DNA of 64,000 nt from Algoriphagus limi (GTDB lineage: Bacteria; Bacteroidota; Bacteroidia; Cytophagales; Cyclobacteriaceae), in NCBI RefSeq assembly GCF_024919275.1, contig NZ_JANWGH010000001.1, forward strand, positions 434,001 through 498,000, read 5' to 3'. A program made the translations under genes and the position numbers. Shown here one piece after another: positions 25,646 to 34,550 of this stretch; within the stretch, counting starts at the first letter, position 1; each line of letters begins with the position of its first letter. A model generated the notes under the pieces. It was given only the letters and a program-made list of their open reading frames with translations. It was not told where the DNA came from and made no database searches.

Positions 25646-25758
25646 AAGTTCAAGGTTCAGAGTTCAACGTTTTAACCTCAAACTCTGAACCCAAAACGCT
25701 TTACCGCTTTAACGCTTAACAATTAACGCTTAACCTTACCACTTCTTGAACCCAAAAC
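25646..25758. repeat. Period-7 repeat block running into the fcl start
   Basis: The left arm GGTTCAGAGTT and right arm AACTCTGAACC form an inverted repeat, followed by TTAACGC-type heptads up to the next gene. The TTG start of fcl and its first codons (TTGAACCCAAAACG) are themselves repeat text, so the protein's first residues LNPKR come from the repeat. Confidence 0.65.
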
Positions 25759-26714
25759 GAAATATCCGAATATTCATCGCCGGCCACCGAGGTATGGTAG
25801 GTTCTGCTATCTGGAGGAAGCTGGAAGCTGAAGGCTATACTAATTTGATTGGAAAAACTTCTACTGAACTGGACCTCCGAAATCAGGCGGCTGTTCATGA
25901 CTTTTTCAAAGCCGAAAAACCTGAAGTAGTGATAGACGCAGCAGCTCGGGTAGGAGGGATTTTGGCGAATAATACCTATCCCTATCAGTTTTTAATGGAG
26001 AACCTCCAAATTCAGAATAATCTGATCGATACAGCATTTCATTCTGGAGTTGAAAAATTCATTTTCCTAGGTTCTTCCTGCATCTATCCAAAGTTGGCAC
26101 CCCAACCTCTAAAAGAGGAATATCTACTCACCGCTCCCTTGGAACCTACCAATGAGTGGTATGCTATCGCTAAAATTGCAGGTGTAAAGGCATGCGAAGC
26201 AATTCGAAAGCAATATGGAAAGGATTACATTTCCCTGATGCCTACCAACCTTTATGGTCCTTTCGATAATTTCGATCTAAAAACCTCCCATGTTTTGCCA
26301 GCGATGATCCGGAAGTTTCATGAGGCGAGCCAGTCGACAGTCCACGGTCGACAGTCCACAGTGACACTGTGGGGTAGTGGTACACCTATGAGAGAGTTTT
26401 TGTATGTAGAGGATTTGGCGGAGGCGGTAGTTTTTGCTATGGAAAATAAATTCTCGGATAATCTCTACAATGTGGGGACAGGGGAGGACTTGACAATCAA
26501 GGATTTGGCCTTAATTATCCAAAAAATAGTGGGACACACCGGAGAGATCATTTGGGATTCAACCAAACCTGATGGTACTCCACGCAAGCTGATGGATGTA
26601 TCCAAAATGGAAAAAGCCGGTTGGAAAGCAAAAACTTCACTCGAGGATGGCATCAGAAAGACTTATCTTTGGTTTCTTGAGAATCAGGGATCATTTAAGG
26701 AGGTCAAAATTTAA
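25746..26714 (+). CDS. fcl: GDP-L-fucose synthase (GDP-4-keto-6-deoxymannose epimerase/reductase)
   Basis: A 322-residue SDR enzyme converting the product of Gmd into GDP-L-fucose. It shows FIAGHRGMVGSA (NADP-binding loop), the catalytic S110-S-C in LGSSCIYP and Y139-x-x-x-K143 in NEWYAIAK, and LYGPFDNFD. Between FHEA and LWGSGTPMREF, where relatives have a short loop, the gene carries five heptads of the CAGTCGA/CAGTCCA type (26331-26365), coding SQSTVHGRQSTV. The start is a TTG that lies within repeat text. With gmd at 30662 it completes GDP-fucose synthesis, although gmd lies 4 kb away. Confidence 0.95.
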   Translation: MNPKRNIRIFIAGHRGMVGSAIWRKLEAEGYTNLIGKTSTELDLRNQAAVHDFFKAEKPEVVIDAAARVGGILANNTYPYQFLMENLQIQNNLIDTAFHSGVEKFIFLGSSCIYPKLAPQPLKEEYLLTAPLEPTNEWYAIAKIAGVKACEAIRKQYGKDYISLMPTNLYGPFDNFDLKTSHVLPAMIRKFHEASQSTVHGRQSTVTLWGSGTPMREFLYVEDLAEAVVFAMENKFSDNLYNVGTGEDLTIKDLALIIQKIVGHTGEIIWDSTKPDGTPRKLMDVSKMEKAGWKAKTSLEDGIRKTYLWFLENQGSFKEVKI

Positions 26715-26726
26715 TTTAATTAAGGG

Positions 26727-27575
26727 GTGAATTCTTTCAATATAGCAGTTCTGCTTACTTGCTTTAATCGCAAAGAGAAAACGAAGGTTTGCTTAGAGAA
26801 TCTCTTTGCACAAGAGCTTCCAGAAAACACAAAGCTTTCAGTCTTTGTGTGTGATGATGGCTCAACGGATGGGACAGAAGAAATGTTAGCTACTGCATTT
26901 CCTCAAGTCCATGTAGTAAAAGGAAATGGAAAACTATTTTGGGGAGGGGGAATGCGTAAGGCCTGGAATCTTGCGATTGAAAAACAAAAAAATGATTTTT
27001 TTCTATGGCTCAACGATGATACTTTCCTTTATGAGAAGGCATTGGAAGACCTTTTCGAAGATTTCACAAAACTGGAAAAACCGGGAATCATTTCTGCAGC
27101 TTGCAAAAGACCTGGAAAAGATGAGATATCATATGGTGGTCTTTCAAATGATGGGTACATTTTACCAAATGGGAGTCCTCAAGAGGTTACCTATATTAAT
27201 GGAAACCTAGTCCTGATCCCTGCAATTGTGGTCGATGAAATTGGGATGATTTCCAAAAGTTATACCCATTATTTGGGAGATTATGATTATGGTTTGAGGG
27301 CTCAAAAAGCAGGGTTTTCATGCTATACAACTTCAACTTTTCTTGCAGAATGTGAAATAAATGCGATTCCCTATTGGGGAGATCCCAATCAACCCCTTGC
27401 CACAAGATGGAAAATGGCTCATGATGTTAAAGGACTTGCAATACAAGAGTACATTGCATTCAAAAAATATCATCACGGTAATTTGGTTGGGCTAAAAACT
27501 TGGATAGACTCTTATCTGAAAATTCTCTTCCCTCATAACTATACCCGAATCAGAAACTTTCTGAAAGACAACTAA
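26727..27575 (+). CDS. Glycosyltransferase family 2
   Basis: A 282-residue GT-A enzyme. The nucleotide-sugar fold is seen in IAVLLTCFNRKEKTKVCLENLF, the acidic DDGS strand and the metal-binding motif LNDDTFL. GGLSNDGYILPNGS and the domain with THYLGDYDYGLRAQKAG give the acceptor side, which resembles rhamnosyltransferase-like GT2 proteins. No membrane helix, so it acts on the cytoplasmic face of the membrane on a lipid-linked chain. It starts with GTG 12 bases after fcl and is followed by the next transferase after 12 bases, so it is within one operon. Donor sugar unknown. Confidence 0.9.
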   Translation: MNSFNIAVLLTCFNRKEKTKVCLENLFAQELPENTKLSVFVCDDGSTDGTEEMLATAFPQVHVVKGNGKLFWGGGMRKAWNLAIEKQKNDFFLWLNDDTFLYEKALEDLFEDFTKLEKPGIISAACKRPGKDEISYGGLSNDGYILPNGSPQEVTYINGNLVLIPAIVVDEIGMISKSYTHYLGDYDYGLRAQKAGFSCYTTSTFLAECEINAIPYWGDPNQPLATRWKMAHDVKGLAIQEYIAFKKYHHGNLVGLKTWIDSYLKILFPHNYTRIRNFLKDN

Positions 27576-27587
27576 TCTTCATTAGCT

Positions 27588-28685
27588 TTGAGGATACTTT
27601 TTGATGAACAAATATTTTTTTGGCAGAAATACGGGGGGATCTCTCGATATTATGCCCGTACTGCCGAAGAGCTGAAAAAGGTGAATCCTGATACAAAGGT
27701 TTTTTCTGGTTTTAATATTAACACCTATCTATCGGATACTTCAAAGGGATTGGTCGTAGGCAAAACGCTTCAAAAATATCCCAAAAAGGGCTTAGGCTTG
27801 ATTCAACGTTTTAATCAAACTTGGTCTCGTACTTTTGAGTCCTATTATGGACCTGATATCGTTCATGAAACCTACTTTAGCACTAAAAAAAGTCACAGGA
27901 GTAAAGCGAAGGTTGTGGTTGGAGTTTATGATATGATTCAGGAGGTCTATCCAAACCTGTTTCCAAAGGAACACCTGGTAACAGTCCAAAAGAAAAAGGC
28001 TCTAGAAAGAGCGGACCATATCATAAGTATCTCACATCATACAAAGAATGATTGTGTTGAGTTGTTCGGAATAAATGAAAACAAGATTTCAGTAATTCAC
28101 TTAGCCTGCGATCCTCCATTCCAAGGAATAGAAAAATCTCAAGAATTCTCAGATCGACCTTTTTTCTTGTATGTAGGGGATAGGAGAGGTTATAAGAATT
28201 TTACTTCCTTCCTTAGCGTTTTTGCATGTAGTAAGGAGCTGATGAATGGATTTAACATTGTGGCTTTTGGAGGAGGTGCTTTTTCTAAGGAGGAGACAGA
28301 TCTCATGGTAAAACTTGGATTTCGACCTGATCAAGTTAAACAATACGGGGGAAGTGACAGGGTATTGGCTGAGCTTTACGCATCAGCACATGCCTTTGTT
28401 TATCCATCTTTATATGAGGGTTTTGGAATCCCGCCTTTGGAGGCGATATCCTATGGATGTCCTGTTTTGGCTAGTAATAAGTCCTGCATTCCTGAAATAA
28501 TCCAAGATGGAGGTCTTCTCTTTGATCCGGAAAATCAAGAGGAATTCTTAGCTGCTTTGAAAGAAGTGTGCACATCTGAGTCAAAAAGGAAAAATCTAAT
28601 TGAGAAAGGTAACAAGCGATTAAAGAATTTTTCCTGGAGTAAAACAGCTGATCAAACCCTAAAAATCTATAATCAAATCATTTAA
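27588..28685 (+). CDS. Glycosyltransferase family 4
   Basis: A 365-residue GT-B enzyme. N-terminal domain start MRILFDEQIFFWQKYGGISRYY is typical of family 4 proteins in polysaccharide loci; the donor-binding domain has YGGSDRVLAELYASAHAFVYPSLYEGFGIPPLEAISYGCPVLAS, including the E-x7-E motif (E in EGFG and E in LEA). No signal peptide. It starts with TTG, with an overall spacing of 12 bases to the preceding gene. Probably mannosyl- or galactosyltransferase-like, but the donor cannot be read from the sequence. Confidence 0.9.
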   Translation: MRILFDEQIFFWQKYGGISRYYARTAEELKKVNPDTKVFSGFNINTYLSDTSKGLVVGKTLQKYPKKGLGLIQRFNQTWSRTFESYYGPDIVHETYFSTKKSHRSKAKVVVGVYDMIQEVYPNLFPKEHLVTVQKKKALERADHIISISHHTKNDCVELFGINENKISVIHLACDPPFQGIEKSQEFSDRPFFLYVGDRRGYKNFTSFLSVFACSKELMNGFNIVAFGGGAFSKEETDLMVKLGFRPDQVKQYGGSDRVLAELYASAHAFVYPSLYEGFGIPPLEAISYGCPVLASNKSCIPEIIQDGGLLFDPENQEEFLAALKEVCTSESKRKNLIEKGNKRLKNFSWSKTADQTLKIYNQII

Positions 28686-28713
28686 ACGTTTTCAAAGAGC
28701 TCTATTTAGAAGA

Positions 28714-29583
28714 ATGGCTCCTACTCAACACCCAAAAGATGAAACAGCTCTGTTGGCATTAGGCAAAATGTTGTCTAATCAACAATGGAGTATGAATTCT
28801 ACGTGTTTAAATGATTATGAATTTAAAATATTCAGTCAATTTGGAGACGATGGGATTATACAGTATTTGATCAAACACCTTTCTATCAAAAACAAAACGT
28901 TTATTGAGTTTGGAGTAGAAAATTATCTGGAATCAACTACTCGATTTTTAATGATGAATAACCTATGGTCTGGTTTTGTAATGGATGGGTCAAAATCCTT
29001 TATGGATTCCTTACAAAATCAACCTTGGTATTGGAAACATCAACTGCTCCATAAAGCTGCCTTTATAACTCGAGAAAATATCAATGGGCTGATAGAAGAA
29101 TCAGGGTTTTCGGACATTGGATTGCTTCATATTGACATCGATGGAAATGATTACCATGTTTTAGAAGCGATGGATTTTACAAAATTGAATCCTTCTATCT
29201 TGATCATGGAATATAACAGTGTTTTTGGCATGGATAGAGCGATCTCAACTCCTTACAGGCCTGATTTTTATCGAACAAAAGCACATTTCTCGAATCTTTA
29301 TTTTGGAGCCTCCCTTCCAGCATTGGATTATTTGGCGGATAAAAAAGGCTATTCCTTAATTGGGGGGAACCTGGCCGGGAATAATGCCTATTTTGTTAGA
29401 AAGGATCTCCTAAATTCAAAAATATCTGCCTGCTCTTTGGAAGAAGCTTTTCAGGAAAGCCAATTTATGGAAAGTCGGGATGAAAACTCTCAATTGACAT
29501 TTTTGAGAGGGGAACAGCGGATCAAAGAAATTCAGGGGCTTGATGTCATCAATGTGATTTCAGGTCAATTGGAAAAACTATGA
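28714..29583 (+). CDS. FkbM-like SAM-dependent methyltransferase-fold protein
   Basis: A 289-residue protein. The segment KTFIEFGVENYLESTTRFL looks like SAM-binding motif I of class I methyltransferases, and LLHIDIDGNDYHVLEAM is like motif II of the FkbM group. The N-terminal text (FSQFGDDGIIQYLIKHL) recurs in related polysaccharide-locus proteins. It may methylate a sugar hydroxyl or act as a structural relative without that activity; the sequence does not settle which. It lies 28 bases after a GT4 gene and 61 before a Gmd-like gene, so it belongs to the polysaccharide operon. Confidence 0.6.
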   Translation: MAPTQHPKDETALLALGKMLSNQQWSMNSTCLNDYEFKIFSQFGDDGIIQYLIKHLSIKNKTFIEFGVENYLESTTRFLMMNNLWSGFVMDGSKSFMDSLQNQPWYWKHQLLHKAAFITRENINGLIEESGFSDIGLLHIDIDGNDYHVLEAMDFTKLNPSILIMEYNSVFGMDRAISTPYRPDFYRTKAHFSNLYFGASLPALDYLADKKGYSLIGGNLAGNNAYFVRKDLLNSKISACSLEEAFQESQFMESRDENSQLTFLRGEQRIKEIQGLDVINVISGQLEKL

Positions 29584-29644
29584 TAATGAAAATTGCATTG
29601 GCAAAGGGCATAGCGTTATTTTTTACAGCATCAAAACCCAAGAT

Positions 29645-30604
29645 TTGTTGAAAGCTTTAATTATTGGTATTTCAGGTCAGGATGGAAGCTATTTGGCAGA
29701 TTTGCTTTTGAAAAAAGGTTATGATGTTTTTGGTACTTCCCGAGATGCCCAAGGCGGTTCTTTCCGAAGATTGACCTATTTGGGAATCAAAAAGGAGATC
29801 CAATTGATCTCCATGGATCCAGAAGATTTTAGATCTGTTTTGGTGGCTATCAAAAAATCTAAGCCTGATGAAATTTATTTTTTGGCTGGACAGTCCTCTG
29901 TTGGGTTATCCTTTGAGCAGCCCGCTGAAACCATACAGAGTTTTACCATAGGGATTTTAAATGTTCTTGAAGCTGTAAAAATGGAACCCCGGGATATCAG
30001 GGTATATCATGCGGGAAGTTCTGAGGCTTTTGGGGACACCGAAGGCGCCGCTGCAAATGAGAAAACCCCATTCCAGCCTCGAAGTCCTTACGCTTTGGCC
30101 AAGGCTTCTTCCACTTGGTTAGTAAATAATTACCGGGAGGCCTATGATTTATTCGCCTGTACAGGGATTTTGTTCAATCATGAATCGCCCTTACGTCCTG
30201 CACGCTTTGTAACTCAAAAGATTATCCAAACTGCAAAAAGAATAGCTAATGGGTCAGGCGAAAAACTTGTTTTGGGAAGATTGGATGTTTCCAGAGACTG
30301 GGGCTGGGCTCCTGAGTATGTAGAAGCCATGTGGCGAATGCTTCAACAGGAAAAACCGGATGATTATATCATTGCCACTGGCAAAACCCAAAGCCTAGAA
30401 GATTTTGTCTCTAAAACATTTGAGTTATTGGGACTTGATTGGCAAAATCATGTGGTTCAATCCCCTGACTTAATGCGTCCTACCGATTTAAGTATTTCCA
30501 AAGCTGATCCCCAAAAGGCAAAAATAGCCCTGAATTGGGAAGCGCAGATTGGCTTAGAACGACTAATCAAAATGATGCTGGAGGGAGAGTTCCTCAACAG
30601 TTAA
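29645..30604 (+). CDS. GDP-mannose 4,6-dehydratase-family protein (short paralogue 1)
   Basis: A 319-residue SDR enzyme of the Gmd/Rmd group: NADP loop [17 protein letters not shown], catalytic S125-S-E127 in AGSSEAFG, and Y149-x-x-x-K153 in SPYALAK, then NYREAYDLF and the family phrase FNHESPLRP. It is about 70 residues shorter than the classical Gmd at 30662 and has Ser where Gmd has Thr in the active site. It resembles the gene at 33562 more than the classical one. It may use another GDP- or NDP-sugar or act as a reductase. The start is a TTG. Only 57 bases separate it from gmd. Confidence 0.8.
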   Translation: MLKALIIGISGQDGSYLADLLLKKGYDVFGTSRDAQGGSFRRLTYLGIKKEIQLISMDPEDFRSVLVAIKKSKPDEIYFLAGQSSVGLSFEQPAETIQSFTIGILNVLEAVKMEPRDIRVYHAGSSEAFGDTEGAAANEKTPFQPRSPYALAKASSTWLVNNYREAYDLFACTGILFNHESPLRPARFVTQKIIQTAKRIANGSGEKLVLGRLDVSRDWGWAPEYVEAMWRMLQQEKPDDYIIATGKTQSLEDFVSKTFELLGLDWQNHVVQSPDLMRPTDLSISKADPQKAKIALNWEAQIGLERLIKMMLEGEFLNS

Positions 30605-30661
30605 CCCATAGCCCAAAGTAATAATCTGCTTGCTAACGAAAACCGACAACATTAAAACCTA

Positions 30662-31843
30662 ATGAATACTAATCAACAAAAAGTCGCCCTTATCACAGGT
30701 ATCACCGGCCAAGACGGCTCCTACCTAGCCGAACTACTTTTAGAAAAAGGCTACATCGTCCACGGGATCAAGCGCCGGGCTTCTTCCTTTAATACCCAGC
30801 GTATCGATCACCTCTACCAGGATCTGCATGAATCTCATGTTAACTTTGTCCTGCATTACGGTGACCTAACCGATTCCACCAATATCATCCGCATCATCCA
30901 GGAAGTACAACCAGATGAAATCTACAACCTCGGGGCCATGTCCCATGTAAAGGTTTCCTTCGATTCTCCAGAGTATGTAGCCAATGTCGATGCAGTCGGA
31001 GCCCTTCGGATCCTGGAAGCGGTGCGTATCCTCAAACTGGAAAAAAAGACCCGAGTCTATCAGGCTTCTACTTCCGAACTTTATGGCGGGATGCCCGAAA
31101 ACAAGAATGCAGCAGGTTTCTACGATGAAAACTCCCCTTTCTACCCTCGATCTCCTTATGGTGTAGCCAAAATCTACGGATTCTGGATTACCAAAAACTA
31201 CCGGGAGGCCTATAATATGTTTGCCTGTAACGGCATTCTCTTCAATCATGAATCCCCTAGAAGAGGGGAGACCTTCGTCACCCGAAAGATCACCATGGCT
31301 GCAGCGGCCATTGCCTTGGGTAAGCAGGATTGCTTGTATTTAGGTAACCTCGATGCACAGCGAGACTGGGGACATGCCAAGGACTATGTGAAGGCTATGT
31401 GGCTAATCTTACAACAGGATAAACCAGAAGATTTTGTCATCGCCACCGGTCAAACCACCAAAGTTCGTGACTTCGTCCAAATGGCCTTCGCCCATGTCGG
31501 CTTCCACATCAGATGGAGTGGTTCAGGTGTAGAGGAAGTTGGAATTCTCGATTCGATCGATGAACAACGGTACGAAGCAGCAACTGGCAGGAAGTTGAAC
31601 GTTAATGCGTTAAACGTTAAAACGTTAAACGATTCCTCCATTAACGCTGAACGCTTAACGCTTAACGTCGGCGACGTAGTCGTCCGGGTTGACCCTCGAT
31701 ACTTCAGACCCACCGAAGTCGACCTCCTGATCGGCGACCCTACCAAAGCCAAAACCCAACTAGGCTGGGAACCTGAATATGATCTTCAAGGACTGGTTGA
31801 GGATATGATGAGGGGAGATATTCAATTGTTTAAGAAAAGTTGA
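30662..31843 (+). CDS. gmd: GDP-mannose 4,6-dehydratase with in-frame repeat insertion
   Basis: A 393-residue SDR enzyme making GDP-4-keto-6-deoxymannose from GDP-mannose. The NADP loop is [16 protein letters not shown], the catalytic group T137-S-E139 in STSELYG and Y166-x-x-x-K170 in SPYGVAK, and the substrate loop [10 protein letters not shown]. Near the C terminus, between GRK and [18 protein letters not shown], 24 extra residues ([12 protein letters not shown] and [12 protein letters not shown]) are coded by 72 bases of period-7 repeat (31595-31666). The length of 393 exceeds the usual 350-375 by about this amount. Relatives run straight through this point. The enzyme may still work because the segment falls in a variable loop. 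Confidence 0.95.
   Translation: MNTNQQKVALITGITGQDGSYLAELLLEKGYIVHGIKRRASSFNTQRIDHLYQDLHESHVNFVLHYGDLTDSTNIIRIIQEVQPDEIYNLGAMSHVKVSFDSPEYVANVDAVGALRILEAVRILKLEKKTRVYQASTSELYGGMPENKNAAGFYDENSPFYPRSPYGVAKIYGFWITKNYREAYNMFACNGILFNHESPRRGETFVTRKITMAAAAIALGKQDCLYLGNLDAQRDWGHAKDYVKAMWLILQQDKPEDFVIATGQTTKVRDFVQMAFAHVGFHIRWSGSGVEEVGILDSIDEQRYEAATGRKLNVNALNVKTLNDSSINAERLTLNVGDVVVRVDPRYFRPTEVDLLIGDPTKAKTQLGWEPEYDLQGLVEDMMRGDIQLFKKS
31595..31666. repeat. Period-7 repeat inserted in frame within gmd
   Basis: CGTTAAACGTTAAAACGTTAA on the left and AACGCTTAACGCTTAACG on the right are heptad arms of opposite orientation, as in the intergenic blocks. The insert is exactly 72 bases, 24 codons, in phase with gmd. 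Its removal leaves [13 protein letters not shown], which reads like an ordinary Gmd. Confidence 0.8.
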
Positions 31844-31861
31844 AAATCCTCTATTTGCGAA

Positions 31862-31962
31862 GTCGTAGGGTTCAAGGTTCATGGTTCAACGTTCTTTCAA
31901 TCTTGAGCCTCGAACTTTTAACAAAGTCAATAATGATTTACCATTAACTCTTTACACCTTTA
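31862..31962. repeat. Period-7 repeat block before the UDP-glucuronate decarboxylase gene
   Basis: AGGGTTCAAGGTTCATGGTT followed by a reverse-orientation arm (CTTGAGCCTCGAAC) and TTTACCATTAACTC text leading to the GTG start at 31963. Period-7 spacing is visible in both arms. Confidence 0.6.
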
Positions 31963-32895
31963 GTGAAACGCATACTTGTCACCGGCGGTGCCGGATTCTT
32001 AGGCTCCCACCTTTGTGATCGACTGATTCGGGAAAGAAATGAAGTTCTTTGCGTGGATAATTTATTCACCGGAAGAAGATCCAATATTCACCACCTATTA
32101 GATCACAAAAACTTCGAGTTTTTGCGCCATGATATTACTTGGCCGTTATATGTGGAGGTAGATGAAATATATAATCTTGCCTGCCCTGCTAGTCCGGTTC
32201 ATTATCAATTTGATCCAGTACAGACAACCAAGACATCGGTTTTGGGAGCAATCAACATGCTGGGGCTTGCCAAGCGTTTAAAAATCAAAATCCTTCAAGC
32301 TAGTACCTCTGAAGTATATGGTGATCCGGAGATTCATCCTCAGCCCGAATCCTATAGGGGTTCGGTAAGTACGACTGGAATCCGTGCTTGTTACGATGAG
32401 GGAAAGAGGTGTGCAGAAACCCTTTTCTTTGATTACCACCGTCAGCATGGAGTTGAGATCAAGGTGATGCGCATTTTTAACACTTATGGCCCGCGTATGC
32501 ATCCTAATGATGGTAGAGTGGTTTCCAATTTTATAGTGCAAGCATTAAAAGGAGAAGATATTACCATCTATGGCGATGGACAGCAAACGAGGAGCTTCTG
32601 CTATGTGGATGATAATATTGAGGGTATGAATAGATTGATGAATTCTCGGGATGGTTTTACGGGTCCAGTGAACATAGGGAATCCAGGGGAGTTCACCATG
32701 CTGGAATTGGCAGAAATGGTTCTAGAACTTACGGGAAGTAAAAGTAAACTTAAGTTTCTTCCTCTTCCTCAGGATGATCCTATGCAGCGAAAACCAGTAA
32801 TTGATTTAGCGAAAAGTGAACTGGATTGGGAACCTAAAATTTCATTAAGAGAAGGCTTGGAAAAGACGATTAATTATTTTGAAAAACTTATCTAG
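31963..32895 (+). CDS. UDP-glucuronate decarboxylase-like SDR (UDP-xylose synthase)
   Basis: A 310-residue SDR enzyme: NAD loop [48 protein letters not shown] (the UXS signature), catalytic STSEVYGDP and Y-x-x-x-K in [11 protein letters not shown], then [21 protein letters not shown]. It would remove CO2 from UDP-glucuronate to give UDP-xylose, or stop at the 4-keto sugar. The start is a GTG directly after period-7 repeat. The next gene (HAD) follows after 15 bases. UDP-glucose dehydrogenase is not in the window. Confidence 0.93.
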   Translation: MKRILVTGGAGFLGSHLCDRLIRERNEVLCVDNLFTGRRSNIHHLLDHKNFEFLRHDITWPLYVEVDEIYNLACPASPVHYQFDPVQTTKTSVLGAINMLGLAKRLKIKILQASTSEVYGDPEIHPQPESYRGSVSTTGIRACYDEGKRCAETLFFDYHRQHGVEIKVMRIFNTYGPRMHPNDGRVVSNFIVQALKGEDITIYGDGQQTRSFCYVDDNIEGMNRLMNSRDGFTGPVNIGNPGEFTMLELAEMVLELTGSKSKLKFLPLPQDDPMQRKPVIDLAKSELDWEPKISLREGLEKTINYFEKLI

Positions 32896-32910
32896 TTATT
32901 CGCTTTTAAG

Positions 32911-33555
32911 ATGTCTTTGGAAAAATTAAAAAAAGCGAAAATTATTATTTGGGATTTCGATGGAGTTATTCTAAACTCCAATGGAATAAGGTCAGAAGGT
33001 TTCAGAGAGGTTCTTCAAGATTATCCTGAAGATCAGATAAATCATTTACTCGAGTTTCATGAAAAAAATGGCGGATTATCTCGCTTTGTGAAGTTTGAAT
33101 ACTTTTTTTCAGAAATCAGGAAAGAAAAAGTAAATCAAAAATTAATTGGACAGATGGTTCAGAATTTTTCTATGATTATGAAAAAGAGGTTGTTAGATCG
33201 GAGACTACTTTTTTCGGATACACTCAATTTTATAGAGAAGAATTATACCAACAAAGTTTTTTATATCGCCTCAGGATCAGAGGAGAAAGAACTCAATTAT
33301 TTATGTAATCAATTAGGAATAGATTCTTACTTCAACAATATAAAAGGTTCTCCAAAATCAAAAATTGAGATCGTTAAAGAAATTGTAGAGAACCATAAAC
33401 GGGACTTAAATTATACTATTCTAATTGGAGATTCTATCAATGATTTTGAAGCAGCCTTAAAAAATGATATTTCCTTTTTTGGATTTAATAATCAGGAGTT
33501 AAAACAATTGGGAGAAGGGTATATTTATGATTTTAATTCAATACTTAGAACTTAG
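32911..33555 (+). CDS. HAD-superfamily phosphatase
   Basis: A 214-residue HAD enzyme: D15-F-D17-G in IIIWDFDGVILNS, motif II around IASGSEEKE, the Lys of motif III in GSPKSKIEIVK, and motif IV GDSINDFEAAL. It has a helical cap between motifs I and II. It probably removes phosphate from a sugar phosphate in the cytoplasm. It sits with sugar-nucleotide genes, 3 kb before the aldolase/cytidylyltransferase pair at 36719-38949, so it could provide the phosphatase step of that pathway (KdsC-like role). This last point is inference. It lies 6 bases before the next Gmd-like gene. Confidence 0.85.
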   Translation: MSLEKLKKAKIIIWDFDGVILNSNGIRSEGFREVLQDYPEDQINHLLEFHEKNGGLSRFVKFEYFFSEIRKEKVNQKLIGQMVQNFSMIMKKRLLDRRLLFSDTLNFIEKNYTNKVFYIASGSEEKELNYLCNQLGIDSYFNNIKGSPKSKIEIVKEIVENHKRDLNYTILIGDSINDFEAALKNDISFFGFNNQELKQLGEGYIYDFNSILRT

Positions 33556-33561
33556 ATAAGT

Positions 33562-34548
33562 TTGAAAACAGCACTAATCACAGGGATAACAGGCCAAGAT
33601 GGAGCCTATTTGGCAAAATTGTTATTGTCAAAAGGCTATCGAGTAATTGGTCTAACTAGGCAAACTGATTCAAAGGCCTTATATCGTTTGGCTTATTTAG
33701 GAATTGACGACCAGGTTGAATTAGCTCATCATGATTTGACCGATCCTAAGTCAGTGCTTTCTTGTTTGGAAGAGTATCATCCTGACGAAATTTACAATTT
33801 AGCAGCTCAAAGTTCCGTAGGGCAATCTTTCAAAATACCTCAAGAGACTTTTTCTTTTAATACTTTGAGTGTAATGAATTTGTTGGATGCAATTCGGCAA
33901 TTCGATAAGAAGATTCGTTTTTATCAAGCATCTAGTAGTGAGATGTTTGGGAATGTAACTCTCCAAAATCTTCCAATTCGTGAATCTTTGCTCTTCCATC
34001 CAGTGAGCCCCTATGGGATTTCCAAAGCTTCAGCTCATTGGTTGGCTGTAAACTATAGAGAGGCCTATGGCATATTTACAGCATGTGGAATCCTATTCAA
34101 TCATGAATCCGCACTTAGAGGAGATAATTTTGTTGTCAAGAAAATTATCAACACTGCGATTCGGATAAAAAATGGTGAAGTAAATGAATTAAATGTTGGG
34201 AATTTAGCTATCAGCAGAGATTGGGGATATGCTCCAAAATATGTGGAGGCAATGTGGATGATGTTACAGCAAGACCTCCCTACCGATTATGTAATTTGCT
34301 CAGGGAATGTTACTAGCTTGCTTGAACTCCTTAGGCAGGTTTTTAGACATTTGGACTTGGATATGCGAGCTCATATCCGACTAGATCCCCAATTCATGCG
34401 CTCACTCGACTTGGCTATGATATACGGGGACAACACCAAAGCGAAGAGCGACTTAGGCTGGCAATATAACATGGATACCCAAGCATTGATCGACCAACTA
34501 ATCAATGACGAAAAGTCGTGGATGGCTTGGAAAGAAAAGTTAGGGTGA
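33562..34548 (+). CDS. GDP-mannose 4,6-dehydratase-family protein (short paralogue 2)
   Basis: A 328-residue SDR enzyme similar to the gene at 29645: [18 protein letters not shown]125-S126-E127 in ASSSEMFG, Y151-x-x-x-K155 in SPYGISK, FNHESALRGDNFVVKKI. Like that one it lacks the extra C-terminal part of classical Gmd. Having three family members in 5 kb suggests two or more distinct 6-deoxy sugars, or a GDP-rhamnose branch (Rmd-type reductase). The start is a TTG. The next transferase begins three bases after its stop. Confidence 0.8.
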   Translation: MKTALITGITGQDGAYLAKLLLSKGYRVIGLTRQTDSKALYRLAYLGIDDQVELAHHDLTDPKSVLSCLEEYHPDEIYNLAAQSSVGQSFKIPQETFSFNTLSVMNLLDAIRQFDKKIRFYQASSSEMFGNVTLQNLPIRESLLFHPVSPYGISKASAHWLAVNYREAYGIFTACGILFNHESALRGDNFVVKKIINTAIRIKNGEVNELNVGNLAISRDWGYAPKYVEAMWMMLQQDLPTDYVICSGNVTSLLELLRQVFRHLDLDMRAHIRLDPQFMRSLDLAMIYGDNTKAKSDLGWQYNMDTQALIDQLINDEKSWMAWKEKLG

Positions 34549-34550
34549 GG

